NCBI GenBank assembly: GCA_946183385.1
Contig: CAMHBN010000092.1
Location: 1-7,301 of the forward strand
Origin: an uncultured Ruminococcus sp.
Lineage (GTDB): Bacteria; Bacillota; Clostridia; Oscillospirales; Ruminococcaceae
Direction: 5' to 3'
DNA: 7,301 bases
The notes beneath the pieces were generated by a model. It had not been told where the DNA came from, did no database searches, and saw nothing but the letters and a program-made list of their open reading frames with translations. A program made the translations under genes and the position numbers. Shown here in pieces: positions 1 through 5,349 of this stretch (positions are counted from its first letter, which is position 1; each line of letters starts with the position of its first letter).

Positions 1-49
1 GTTATCCTATACATCAAGTTATATCTTCCTAACATGAAAGGAATACACA

Positions 50-1087
50 TTGAAAAAACTACTCACGGCAGCCGCACTCTCTGCGGTACTTCTGACGGCT
101 CTGACCTCCTGCTCGGCAAAAACATCTTCCTCACAGCCGACTGCCTCCGAGCGTGACGTCTTCGCTATGGACACCTTCATGACGATGAAGGCTTACGGAG
201 ACGGCGCAGAATCGGCTCTCGAAGCGGCTGAGGAGCGCATTCGCGAGCTCGAAGCCGAGCTCTCGGTCACGGCTCAGGACAGCGACATCGCGCACATAAA
301 CAGAGCAAACGGCGCGGAGGTGGAAGTCTCGCGCGATACCGCGCTCCTCGTCGATGCGGGAGGAAAATACTGGGTCGAGACCGACGACGCGCTTGATATC
401 AGGGTATACCCTGTGCTCAGGGAGTGGGGCTTCACAACGGGTGAGTACCACGTCCCCGACGAGGCGACGATAGCGGAGCTGCTGAGAAAAGTCCACAGCG
501 GAGACATCGCGGTCAGCGAAACATCGGTGCAGATACCCGCTGAAGCTGAGATAGACCTCGGAGCTCTCGCGAAGGGCTACACAGGCGACGAGATAATGGC
601 TATATTTCGCGATAACGGCGTAACATCGGCGCTGATAAGTCTCGGCGGCAATGTGCAGGCTCTCGGGAGCAAGCCCGACGGCTCGGACTGGCGGGTCGGG
701 ATAAAAGACCCGTTCTCGCCCGACGAGAATATGTGTGTAGTGAGCATTTCGGACAGGGCGGTCGTGACCTCGGGCAACTACGAGCGCTATTTCACGGGCG
801 ATGACGGCAAGGTCTACTGGCACATTATCGACCCGAATGACGGCTATCCTGCGGACAACGGTCTCGTCTCCGTGACCGTGATAGGGGAGAGCGGACTGCG
901 CTGCGACGCGCTCTCGACGGCGCTTTTCGTTATGGGCACAGACAAAGCGCAGAACTACCTGTGCGAGCATACCGACGTTGACGCAGTGCTCGTCACCGAC
1001 GACGGCAGGGTGCTCTACACCGACGGTCTGAGCGACAGCCTCGAAATGAAGAGCGGTATGCCCGCGGAGGTGATTGTCCGTGACTAA
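50..1087 (+). CDS. apbE: FAD:protein FMN transferase, ApbE family lipoprotein
   Basis: ApbE-family enzymes move FMN from FAD onto a Thr/Ser of extracytoplasmic flavoproteins using Mg2+. The 345-residue product starts with a lipoprotein signal: a Lys-Lys N-terminus, a hydrophobic stretch, and a lipobox L-T-S-C with the lipidated Cys at residue 21, so it should sit on the outer face of the membrane. Family motifs appear in order: MDTFM (40-44), DLGALAKGY (169-177), SLGGN (197-201), SGNYERYF (241-248), HIIDPNDGYP (258-267) and the metal-binding segment DALST (286-290). Length matches complete family members. The start is TTG at 50, with GAAAGGA at 36-42 seven bases before it; starting here gives a complete lipoprotein signal. 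It is the first visible gene of a five-gene operon and overlaps the next gene by 8 bases. Its FMN-acceptor protein is not in the window. Family assignment is firm; the substrate is unknown. Confidence 0.95.
   Translation: MKKLLTAAALSAVLLTALTSCSAKTSSSQPTASERDVFAMDTFMTMKAYGDGAESALEAAEERIRELEAELSVTAQDSDIAHINRANGAEVEVSRDTALLVDAGGKYWVETDDALDIRVYPVLREWGFTTGEYHVPDEATIAELLRKVHSGDIAVSETSVQIPAEAEIDLGALAKGYTGDEIMAIFRDNGVTSALISLGGNVQALGSKPDGSDWRVGIKDPFSPDENMCVVSISDRAVVTSGNYERYFTGDDGKVYWHIIDPNDGYPADNGLVSVTVIGESGLRCDALSTALFVMGTDKAQNYLCEHTDVDAVLVTDDGRVLYTDGLSDSLEMKSGMPAEVIVRD
1066..1073 (+). promoter_or_regulatory. Ribosome binding site of the NusG-II gene
   Basis: GGAGGTGA is a full eight-base match to the anti-Shine-Dalgarno complement and lies inside the end of the ApbE gene. 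It is six bases before GTG at 1080 but directly abuts the in-frame TTG at 1074, so it supports the GTG as the true start of the downstream gene. Confidence 0.8.
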
Positions 1088-1454
1088 GGGAGTGAAGGTT
1101 TGTCTCGCAGCTGCGGTGACGATATTCGTTGCGGCGGCGGTCGCGGTCGTATTCCTGCACCGTCCCGCGGAGAGTACGTGGGTCGAGATAACGCAGGACG
1201 GCAAGGTGCTCTACACCCTCGACCTCGCGACCTTCGACGACGAGACAACTCAGACCATACGCATAGACAGCCCCGACGGCGGCTACAATATCGTGGAGAT
1301 AGGCGAGGGCAACACCGTACGCATATCCGAGGCTGACTGTCCCGACAAGACCTGCATCAAGACGGGTACGCTCCGCTATGAGAGCGTGCCGATAGTGTGT
1401 CTGCCGCATAAGCTCGTGATAAAGCTGGTCGATGAGCCGAAGGACGGTGGCTGA
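1080..1454 (+). CDS. NusG domain II-like membrane-anchored protein
   Basis: This 124-residue protein belongs to the NusG domain II (pfam07009-type) group found as stand-alone membrane-anchored proteins in Firmicutes; it is not the transcription factor NusG. An N-terminal hydrophobic anchor (about 6-26) is followed by an outer beta-rich domain. The domain carries the hallmark cysteines: CPDKTC (Cys87 and Cys92) and CLPHKL (Cys107, His110). Their placement suggests a disulfide or metal/cofactor site, which is inference. GTG at 1080 is preferred over TTG at 1074 because GGAGGTGA at 1066-1073 is correctly spaced only for the GTG. The gene overlaps apbE by 8 bases and lies just before a Gx-family gene. 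From memory, a NusG-II plus Gx pair corresponds to eetA/eetB in the Listeria extracellular electron transfer locus; that naming should be verified. The biochemical role is not established. Confidence 0.9.
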   Translation: MTKGVKVCLAAAVTIFVAAAVAVVFLHRPAESTWVEITQDGKVLYTLDLATFDDETTQTIRIDSPDGGYNIVEIGEGNTVRISEADCPDKTCIKTGTLRYESVPIVCLPHKLVIKLVDEPKDGG

Positions 1455-1455
1455 T

Positions 1456-1983
1456 ATGAAAACGAGACGACTTACCGAGCTCGCCCTGCTCACAGCGGCG
1501 GCTCTGATAATATTCATCGTGGAACTACGACTGCCCGACCTCTCGTCGATACCGGGGGTCAAGCTCGGGCTCGCGAACATATTCACGGTCTACGCCGTGT
1601 ACAGCTACAGGGCGCGGGAGGCAATGCTGCTCCTGCTGACGAGGATAGTGCTCGGCTCGGTATTCAGCAGCAACTTTTCCGCGATAATCTACAGCCTCGC
1701 GGGCGGAGCTCTCTGCATAGCGGGTATGCTCCTGCTGAAAAAGGTGATACCGATGAACTTCCTGTGGCTGTGCAGCGCGTTCGGAGCAATGCTCCACAAC
1801 ACGGGACAGATAGCCGCGGCTCTCGTGCTGACGAGGTCGCCTGCGGTGCTCGTGCACTATCCGATGCTGATAGTATCGGGCACTATCGCGGGACTATTCA
1901 CGGGACTGTGTGCGCAGTACGTGCTGAAACGGCTGATACCCGTGAGGAAAAACGAAACGACATCTAAGGAGAAAGAAGAATGA
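1456..1983 (+). CDS. Gx transporter family membrane protein (Hpre_diP_synt_I)
   Basis: A 175-residue integral membrane protein with about five hydrophobic segments, the first at about 9-26. It carries the family signature PGVKLGLAN (33-41) of the Gx / Hpre_diP_synt_I family (pfam07456 type), whose members resemble the small S components of ECF vitamin transporters. The old name heptaprenyl diphosphate synthase component I comes from gene neighbourhoods with prenyl synthases and is not proof of that activity. The tail is charged (residues about 164-175, rich in Lys and Glu) and probably cytoplasmic. ATG at 1456 starts one base after the preceding TGA, with the purine-rich AGGACGGTGG just upstream. 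An in-frame ATG at 1432 would add 8 residues and a 23-base overlap but has no good ribosome site. Neighbours suggest a role with the ApbE and NusG-II proteins in flavin or quinone-linked outer redox chemistry; this is inference and the substrate is unknown. Confidence 0.87.
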   Translation: MKTRRLTELALLTAAALIIFIVELRLPDLSSIPGVKLGLANIFTVYAVYSYRAREAMLLLLTRIVLGSVFSSNFSAIIYSLAGGALCIAGMLLLKKVIPMNFLWLCSAFGAMLHNTGQIAAALVLTRSPAVLVHYPMLIVSGTIAGLFTGLCAQYVLKRLIPVRKNETTSKEKEE

Positions 1984-2207
1984 ACCCACTTGCAATGATG
2001 AAGCTGAAGCCGCTGTTCGAGACCTTCTGTCAGGATCACCCGAAGTTCCTGATGTTCCTCGGAGCGGTAGGCGGCGCTGTTGACAAGGACAGCGTTATAG
2101 AGATGACCCTCACAAACTCGCAGGGTCAGACGATGAAGACCAACATCAAGATAAACGATAACGATATAGCGCTGTTTCAGGAGCTCTCCAAGCTTATGAA
2201 GAAGTGA
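1980..2207 (+). CDS. Small hypothetical protein, 75 residues
   Basis: I do not recognise a named family. The start overlaps the preceding stop in an ATGA arrangement and is preceded by AAGGAG (1966-1971) eight bases upstream, which argues strongly for real translation and coupling to the Gx gene. The product has no signal peptide or membrane segment. It appears to consist of an N-terminal amphipathic helix (about 4-32, including HPKFLMFL at 20-27), a central beta region that alternates polar and hydrophobic residues (about 38-58), and a short C-terminal helix ending in Lys-Lys (62-75). It contains a single cysteine (18). A small soluble partner or regulator of the neighbouring proteins is possible but purely inferred. 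The next gene's weaker candidate GTG start at 2204 overlaps its stop codon. Confidence 0.75.
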   Translation: MNPLAMMKLKPLFETFCQDHPKFLMFLGAVGGAVDKDSVIEMTLTNSQGQTMKTNIKINDNDIALFQELSKLMKK

Positions 2208-2218
2208 AGCCGACAGGT

Positions 2219-2225
2219 GAGGTGA
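2219..2225 (+). promoter_or_regulatory. Ribosome binding site of the radical SAM gene
   Basis: GAGGTGA at 2219-2225 sits five bases before ATG at 2231 and matches the anti-Shine-Dalgarno complement. The alternative in-frame GTG at 2204 lies inside the preceding gene without a comparable site, so the shorter start at 2231 is chosen. Confidence 0.7.
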
Positions 2226-2230
2226 CACAG

Positions 2231-3172
2231 ATGAGCGCAAGCCCTTTTCCCTACTCGCTCGACAACAAGCGATACCACACGCTAAACTACCATTTCCGTA
2301 CGGAATATGGCGGGAAGCTGTACAAAGCCGTCATCGACTGCGGCTTCACCTGCCCGAACATCGACGGCTCGAAGGGTACGGGAGGCTGCATTTTCTGCGA
2401 CGGCGGGAGCGGCTACTTCACCGACGGCACGCTCTCCGCGCGTGCTCAGCTTGAGAAGGAGTATGCGCGTATCTCCGCGAAATACGGGGAAGTACCCGTG
2501 ATAGTCTACTTTCAGGCGAATACGAACACCTACGCTCCTGCAGAAAGGCTGCGGGAGATATTCACCTCCGTGCTCAGATATCCCTATGTGAAGGGCATAT
2601 CTGTCGGCACACGTGCGGACTGCCTGCCCGATGACGTGCTCGACCTCCTGTGCGAGCTCGGCACACGGACATCGCTGACGGTCGAGCTCGGTATGCAGAC
2701 CGTCCACGAGGAGACGCTCCGCCTGATAAACCGCTGCTGCACGCACGGAGAGTTCCTTGCGGGCTATGAAAAGCTGAAAAGCCGCGGGATACGCACCTGT
2801 CTGCACATCATAAACGGTCTGCCGAATGAGACCGACGAGATGATGGCCGAGACGGCGCGGCAGACGGCTAAGCTCGCTCCCGACGCGGTGAAGCTGCAAA
2901 TGCTGCACGTAATACGCGGCACGCGTCTCGCGGAGATGTACGCGCGCGGAGAGGTGCCGCTGCTCAGCCGCGAGGAGTACATCGACGTGATAGTGCGGCA
3001 GCTTGAGGTGCTCCCGCCCGAGACCGTCATAGAGCGCATTACAGGCGACGGCGACAAGCGAAAGCTCATTGCTCCGATGTGGAGCGCGGACAAGATAGCC
3101 GTCCTCGGCGGTATCGACAAGCGGCTCGCGGAGCTTGATACATGGCAGGGGAGACTGTTTGGCAAGACCTGA
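2231..3172 (+). CDS. Radical SAM protein, YhcC / TIGR01212 family
   Basis: A 313-residue radical SAM protein. The 4Fe-4S cluster motif has the widened spacing typical of this family: Cys41, then eleven residues, Cys53, two residues, Cys56, within the segment FTCPNIDGSKGTGGCIFC (39-56). This differs from the common CxxxCxxC form. Further family marks are FQANTNTYAP after the first repeat, the VELGMQT segment, HIINGLPNETD, and the C-terminal LIAPMWSADK followed by a WQG near the end. Together they fit the TIGR01212/YhcC group, which resembles the Elp3-like radical SAM core but lacks an acetyltransferase domain. Members are widespread, and as far as I know their reaction has not been firmly defined. 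It is cytoplasmic. It is the last gene of the operon, 23 bases after the 75-residue gene, and is followed at once by a terminator. Whether it acts with the redox genes or is merely co-transcribed cannot be told from sequence. Confidence 0.93.
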   Translation: MSASPFPYSLDNKRYHTLNYHFRTEYGGKLYKAVIDCGFTCPNIDGSKGTGGCIFCDGGSGYFTDGTLSARAQLEKEYARISAKYGEVPVIVYFQANTNTYAPAERLREIFTSVLRYPYVKGISVGTRADCLPDDVLDLLCELGTRTSLTVELGMQTVHEETLRLINRCCTHGEFLAGYEKLKSRGIRTCLHIINGLPNETDEMMAETARQTAKLAPDAVKLQMLHVIRGTRLAEMYARGEVPLLSREEYIDVIVRQLEVLPPETVIERITGDGDKRKLIAPMWSADKIAVLGGIDKRLAELDTWQGRLFGKT

Positions 3173-3180
3173 CAAAACGA

Positions 3181-3219
3181 AAAGCCATAAGGGAGCACAC
3201 GCTTCCTTATGGCTTTTTT
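3181..3219 (+). terminator. Strong intrinsic terminator, probably bidirectional
   Basis: A 16-base-pair stem (3181-3196 with 3201-3216, one G-U pair) closes a four-base ACAC loop and runs into six T residues (3214-3219) on the + strand. It begins eight bases after the stop of the radical SAM gene. The opposite strand reads the same stem followed by TTTTCGTTTT, so it can also end the convergent sigma/anti-sigma transcript, whose last stop codon is at 3219-3221 and partly overlaps the structure. Confidence 0.9.
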
Positions 3220-4082
3220 CAGAATAACGCGAAAGTATTTATTCCGTCCATTTTCTCCTTTCGGTAGGCGTTTTCGTCGGTGGCGTCGAAACCGAGCGGC
3301 AGGTACTCTGACGGTATCATATCTTCATAGTCGATATCGTAGGCGTAGTTGCAGAATATCAGCTCGACGTAGGTTATCGTGTTCTCCTTGTCGGGAGTGT
3401 GTATCGCGTAGATGAAGCCCTGATAGTCGTCGGCATACATCGCTATCGGGTCGGAGCTGTCAGCAAAGCCCGTCACTCCGTAGCAGCCCACATACGGCGT
3501 AACACCGCACTCCCCGAGCCTGCCGAGCTCCGCGGCATAGTCCGAGGGCGTATAGGAGACCGTCAGATAGCTGAGGTACTGCGCGTCCCAAGGGTCGTAG
3601 TAGACCATTTTGTAGTCCACGACCTCCATATCGGGAGTTATACCGCTCGGGAAGATAGACTCGTCCATTCCCCATTTCGTGCGGTATTCTTTCTTCGCGT
3701 CCTCACCCATATAAAGCGAATAATGCGTCGGGTCGGTATCGACCTTTACCTTCGCACTTGCTCCGTCGAACACGACCAGTGCGACTATCATCAGTATAAA
3801 CAGGAGATTGAGTATGAAGAATCCCGCTACAGCTGCGGCTGTGATACCTGCAACGAGCCACGCCAGCTTGTGCTTCTTCTTTTTCTCGTATTTCGCAAAC
3901 TCCTGCGCTGTGTCCATGCGGAACTGCACATCGGGAGCCTTTACGCCCATTTCATCGAGTACAGCTCGACACTTGCCGCACTCGGCAAGGTGCTCATCAG
4001 TGAGCCTGCGGCTCTCGGGACTTAACATATCCTCGGTATACAGCGGGAGCAGGTCGCGGACGACCTCGCACGGTAATCTCAT
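3219..4082 (-). CDS. Anti-sigma factor, zf-HC2 zinc finger, transmembrane
   Basis: A 287-residue membrane protein encoded directly after an ECF sigma factor. The N-terminal cytoplasmic part carries the zinc-binding anti-sigma signature His31-x3-Cys35-x2-Cys38, with Cys5 in the opening MRLPC. A basic KKKKHK run (67-72) leads into a long hydrophobic segment (about 73-105), enough for one long helix or a tight pair. The remaining about 180 residues would lie outside if there is a single crossing. They form a tyrosine-rich domain (about 21 Tyr) that I cannot match to a known fold. ATG at 4082 is chosen because AAAGGAGG at 4090-4097 lies seven bases upstream; a longer reading to 4142 would run into the sigma gene. 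The start overlaps the sigma stop codon in an ATGA junction, so translation is coupled. Expected role: bind and silence the sigma factor until an outside signal releases it. The signal is unknown. Confidence 0.88.
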   Translation of the reverse strand: MRLPCEVVRDLLPLYTEDMLSPESRRLTDEHLAECGKCRAVLDEMGVKAPDVQFRMDTAQEFAKYEKKKKHKLAWLVAGITAAAVAGFFILNLLFILMIVALVVFDGASAKVKVDTDPTHYSLYMGEDAKKEYRTKWGMDESIFPSGITPDMEVVDYKMVYYDPWDAQYLSYLTVSYTPSDYAAELGRLGECGVTPYVGCYGVTGFADSSDPIAMYADDYQGFIYAIHTPDKENTITYVELIFCNYAYDIDYEDMIPSEYLPLGFDATDENAYRKEKMDGINTFALF

Positions 4083-4570
4083 TCCGATTCCTCCTTTATC
4101 TGTTCGTATATCATTGCTTTGGCGCGGTGGAAGGTCACGCACGCCCAGTGCTCGCTCTTGCCGAAGAGGTCGCCTATCTCGCGGAAGGACAGCTCGCCGA
4201 ACACTCTCAGCGAAAAGACCTCCTTGTACGGCTCGCGTATGCCGTGCAGCACCCTGTGCAGGCGGAAGGCGAGCTCCTTGTCTGCGATGAGCTCACTGAG
4301 GTCTGCGCCGTCGGCGATGTAGTCCTCGGGGACTTCCTCGCCTGTGAGGTGTTTCTCCCTGCGGCAGTGGGAGTAGTACAGATTGCGTGCGATGGAGCAG
4401 AGCCATACCCTCAGCTCGGATTCTCCGCGGTAGTCTCCGATGGAGCGGAAAGCGCGGAAGAAGGTCTCCTGCGTGAGCTCCTCGGCGAGGGATTCACTTG
4501 CGGACAGACCGCGCAAAAATCTGAAAACGTCGTCGTAATACTCGCGGAACACCGCATCGAAGTCCTCCAT
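4079..4570 (-). CDS. ECF-type RNA polymerase sigma factor (sigma-70 family)
   Basis: A 163-residue sigma factor with only regions 2 and 4, as in extracytoplasmic-function sigma factors. Region 2 spans about 4-72 and includes the core-binding/-10 segment ELTQETFFRAF (31-41) and the WLCSIARNL stretch (56-64). Region 4 (about 105-158) has the helix-turn-helix with LSFREIGDLFGKSEHWACVTFHRAK, here given in pieces: LSFREIGDLF then GKSEHWACVTFHRAK, a form common in Clostridia sigma factors. ATG at 4570 is preceded by AAAGGAGG (4578-4585), seven bases away; the upstream in-frame ATG at 4609 lacks such a site. It is co-transcribed with the zinc-finger anti-sigma gene. It should direct polymerase to a small stress or envelope regulon, which cannot be named from here. 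I do not see a convincing own-sigma promoter upstream; a housekeeping promoter is present instead. Confidence 0.92.
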   Translation of the reverse strand: MEDFDAVFREYYDDVFRFLRGLSASESLAEELTQETFFRAFRSIGDYRGESELRVWLCSIARNLYYSHCRREKHLTGEEVPEDYIADGADLSELIADKELAFRLHRVLHGIREPYKEVFSLRVFGELSFREIGDLFGKSEHWACVTFHRAKAMIYEQIKEESE

Positions 4571-4625
4571 GGCTCTGCCTCCTTTCAAAGTTATTATCTG
4601 CGCTCTCATATATAAGACGCACGAA

Positions 4626-4642
4626 CTGCGATAATATCACAG
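4626..4642 (-). repeat. Imperfect palindrome in the sigma-gene leader
   Basis: CTGTGATATTATCGCAG, read on the - strand, is a 17-base near-perfect inverted repeat (one G-T mismatch or wobble, central T). It lies about 20-36 bases downstream of the predicted transcription start and 56 bases before the sigma start codon. It could be an operator or a small RNA hairpin; chance is also possible. Confidence 0.35.
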
Positions 4643-4668
4643 CTTTTTTCAAAAAAATCTCACTTTTA

Positions 4669-4697
4669 ATGATATAACTTATCGGTGTCCGTGTCAA
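4669..4697 (-). promoter_or_regulatory. Housekeeping (sigma-A type) promoter of the sigma/anti-sigma operon
   Basis: On the - strand a perfect TTGACA (-35, 4692-4697) is followed after exactly 17 bases by TATCAT (-10, 4669-4674), five of six matching TATAAT. Transcription would start near 4662, leaving a leader of roughly 90 bases before the ATG at 4570. The element lies in the only sizeable intergenic gap on this strand, immediately downstream of the terminator of the preceding operon. Confidence 0.72.
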
Positions 4698-4701
4698 GTA
4701 C

Positions 4702-4732
4702 AAAAATGAGCGCGATAATTTCTATCGCGCTC
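4702..4732 (-). terminator. Intrinsic terminator of the ATPase/methyltransferase operon
   Basis: A perfect 10-base-pair G+C-rich stem GAGCGCGATA / TATCGCGCTC (4723-4732 with 4708-4717 on the - strand) has a five-base loop and is followed by ATTTTT (4702-4707). It begins five bases after the stop of the methyltransferase gene. The opposite strand also has a T run (4735-4739), but no + strand gene ends here. Confidence 0.85.
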
Positions 4733-4737
4733 TGTTT

Positions 4738-5337
4738 TTATTCCTTTGTAATTATCGCTATCGCGCACGGACAGCGCCCCTCGACCACGCGGTATTCCAC
4801 GTCCGTACAGCCCGCATCTGCGAAGAACTCCTTATAGGTGTCGATGTCGAACTCGCTCTTGAACTTGAAGCCGACCTTTTCGAGTACGTTCTGTGCCGAG
4901 CGGAGAGCTCCTCTGCTGTCGTTGATATATGTCGGGATGATGACCTTTCCACCGCTCCTGCACACCCTCAGCAGCTCCGCGAGCGCGCCCTGCGGGTCGT
5001 CGAGGAGGTGAATGACGTTGCCGGCTACGACCTTGTCGAAGCGTTTATCGCGGAAGCGAAGGTGCATGATGTCGGACAAGCCGTACTTCACGTTGGCATA
5101 GCCGCGGCACTTCATATAAGTCTCCTTCAGCATATTCCCGGAGCGGTCAGTCACGATGAGATTTGCGCATTTCGGTGCGATATATCGGCTGATAGCTCCT
5201 GTCCCGCAGGCACATTCGAGGACGTTGTCCTCGGGGTCTATCTCCTCCGCGACAGCCTTTCCCGTGCCGCTGTAGACCCTGTTGTTCGAGAGCGATTCAA
5301 ACGCGTCGTAGAGCGGCGCGACCTTATCCCATACCAT
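4738..5337 (-). CDS. Class I SAM-dependent methyltransferase
   Basis: A 199-residue Rossmann-fold methyltransferase of the UbiE/Methyltransf_11 type. Motif I is VLECACGTG (39-47). The ribose-binding acid is Asp64 in LIVTDRSGNML, SD at 88-89 sits before the FDKVVAGNVIHLL strand (100-112), and the post-motif RVCRSGGKVII (124-134) follows. The start MVWDKVAPLYD resembles UbiE-like proteins. ATG at 5337 has AAGGAGG (5345-5351) seven bases upstream; this ribosome site overlaps the ATPase stop codon, so the two genes are probably co-transcribed. It has eight cysteines, including CAC at 42-44 and a C-terminal Cys-Pro-Cys at 189-191. That is many for a cytoplasmic enzyme and might relate to the metal-ATPase neighbour, but no arsenite-methyltransferase cysteine pattern is clear. 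The methyl acceptor is unknown. Confidence 0.9.
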   Translation of the reverse strand: MVWDKVAPLYDAFESLSNNRVYSGTGKAVAEEIDPEDNVLECACGTGAISRYIAPKCANLIVTDRSGNMLKETYMKCRGYANVKYGLSDIMHLRFRDKRFDKVVAGNVIHLLDDPQGALAELLRVCRSGGKVIIPTYINDSRGALRSAQNVLEKVGFKFKSEFDIDTYKEFFADAGCTDVEYRVVEGRCPCAIAIITKE

Positions 5338-5349
5338 GGCAGTTCCTCC

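Noticed and set aside
1..49. Possible promoter upstream of apbE (TATACA-like at about 9-14)
   Set aside because: Only 49 bases are available, any -35 box would lie outside the window, and upstream genes may belong to the same operon.
131..1204. 357-residue open frame on the - strand opposite apbE
   Set aside because: It is a shadow of the ApbE and NusG-II genes: no ribosome site, no recognisable domain, and the + strand frames carry clear family motifs.
2282..3175. 297-residue open frame on the - strand opposite the radical SAM gene
   Set aside because: It lies entirely over the TIGR01212 gene, has low-complexity His/Arg-rich content, and its start falls next to the + strand terminator with no ribosome site.
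4593..4657. Possible ECF-type autoregulated promoter (TGAAAA with a later CGTC on the - strand)
   Set aside because: The spacing of about 26 bases is far too long for an ECF promoter, and the upstream TTGACA-17-TATCAT is a better explanation.
4644..4657. T6-C-A7 inverted repeat as a terminator in the sigma leader
   Set aside because: A pure A/T stem with a one-base loop would not form a stable RNA hairpin, and a terminator just after the promoter is not otherwise supported.
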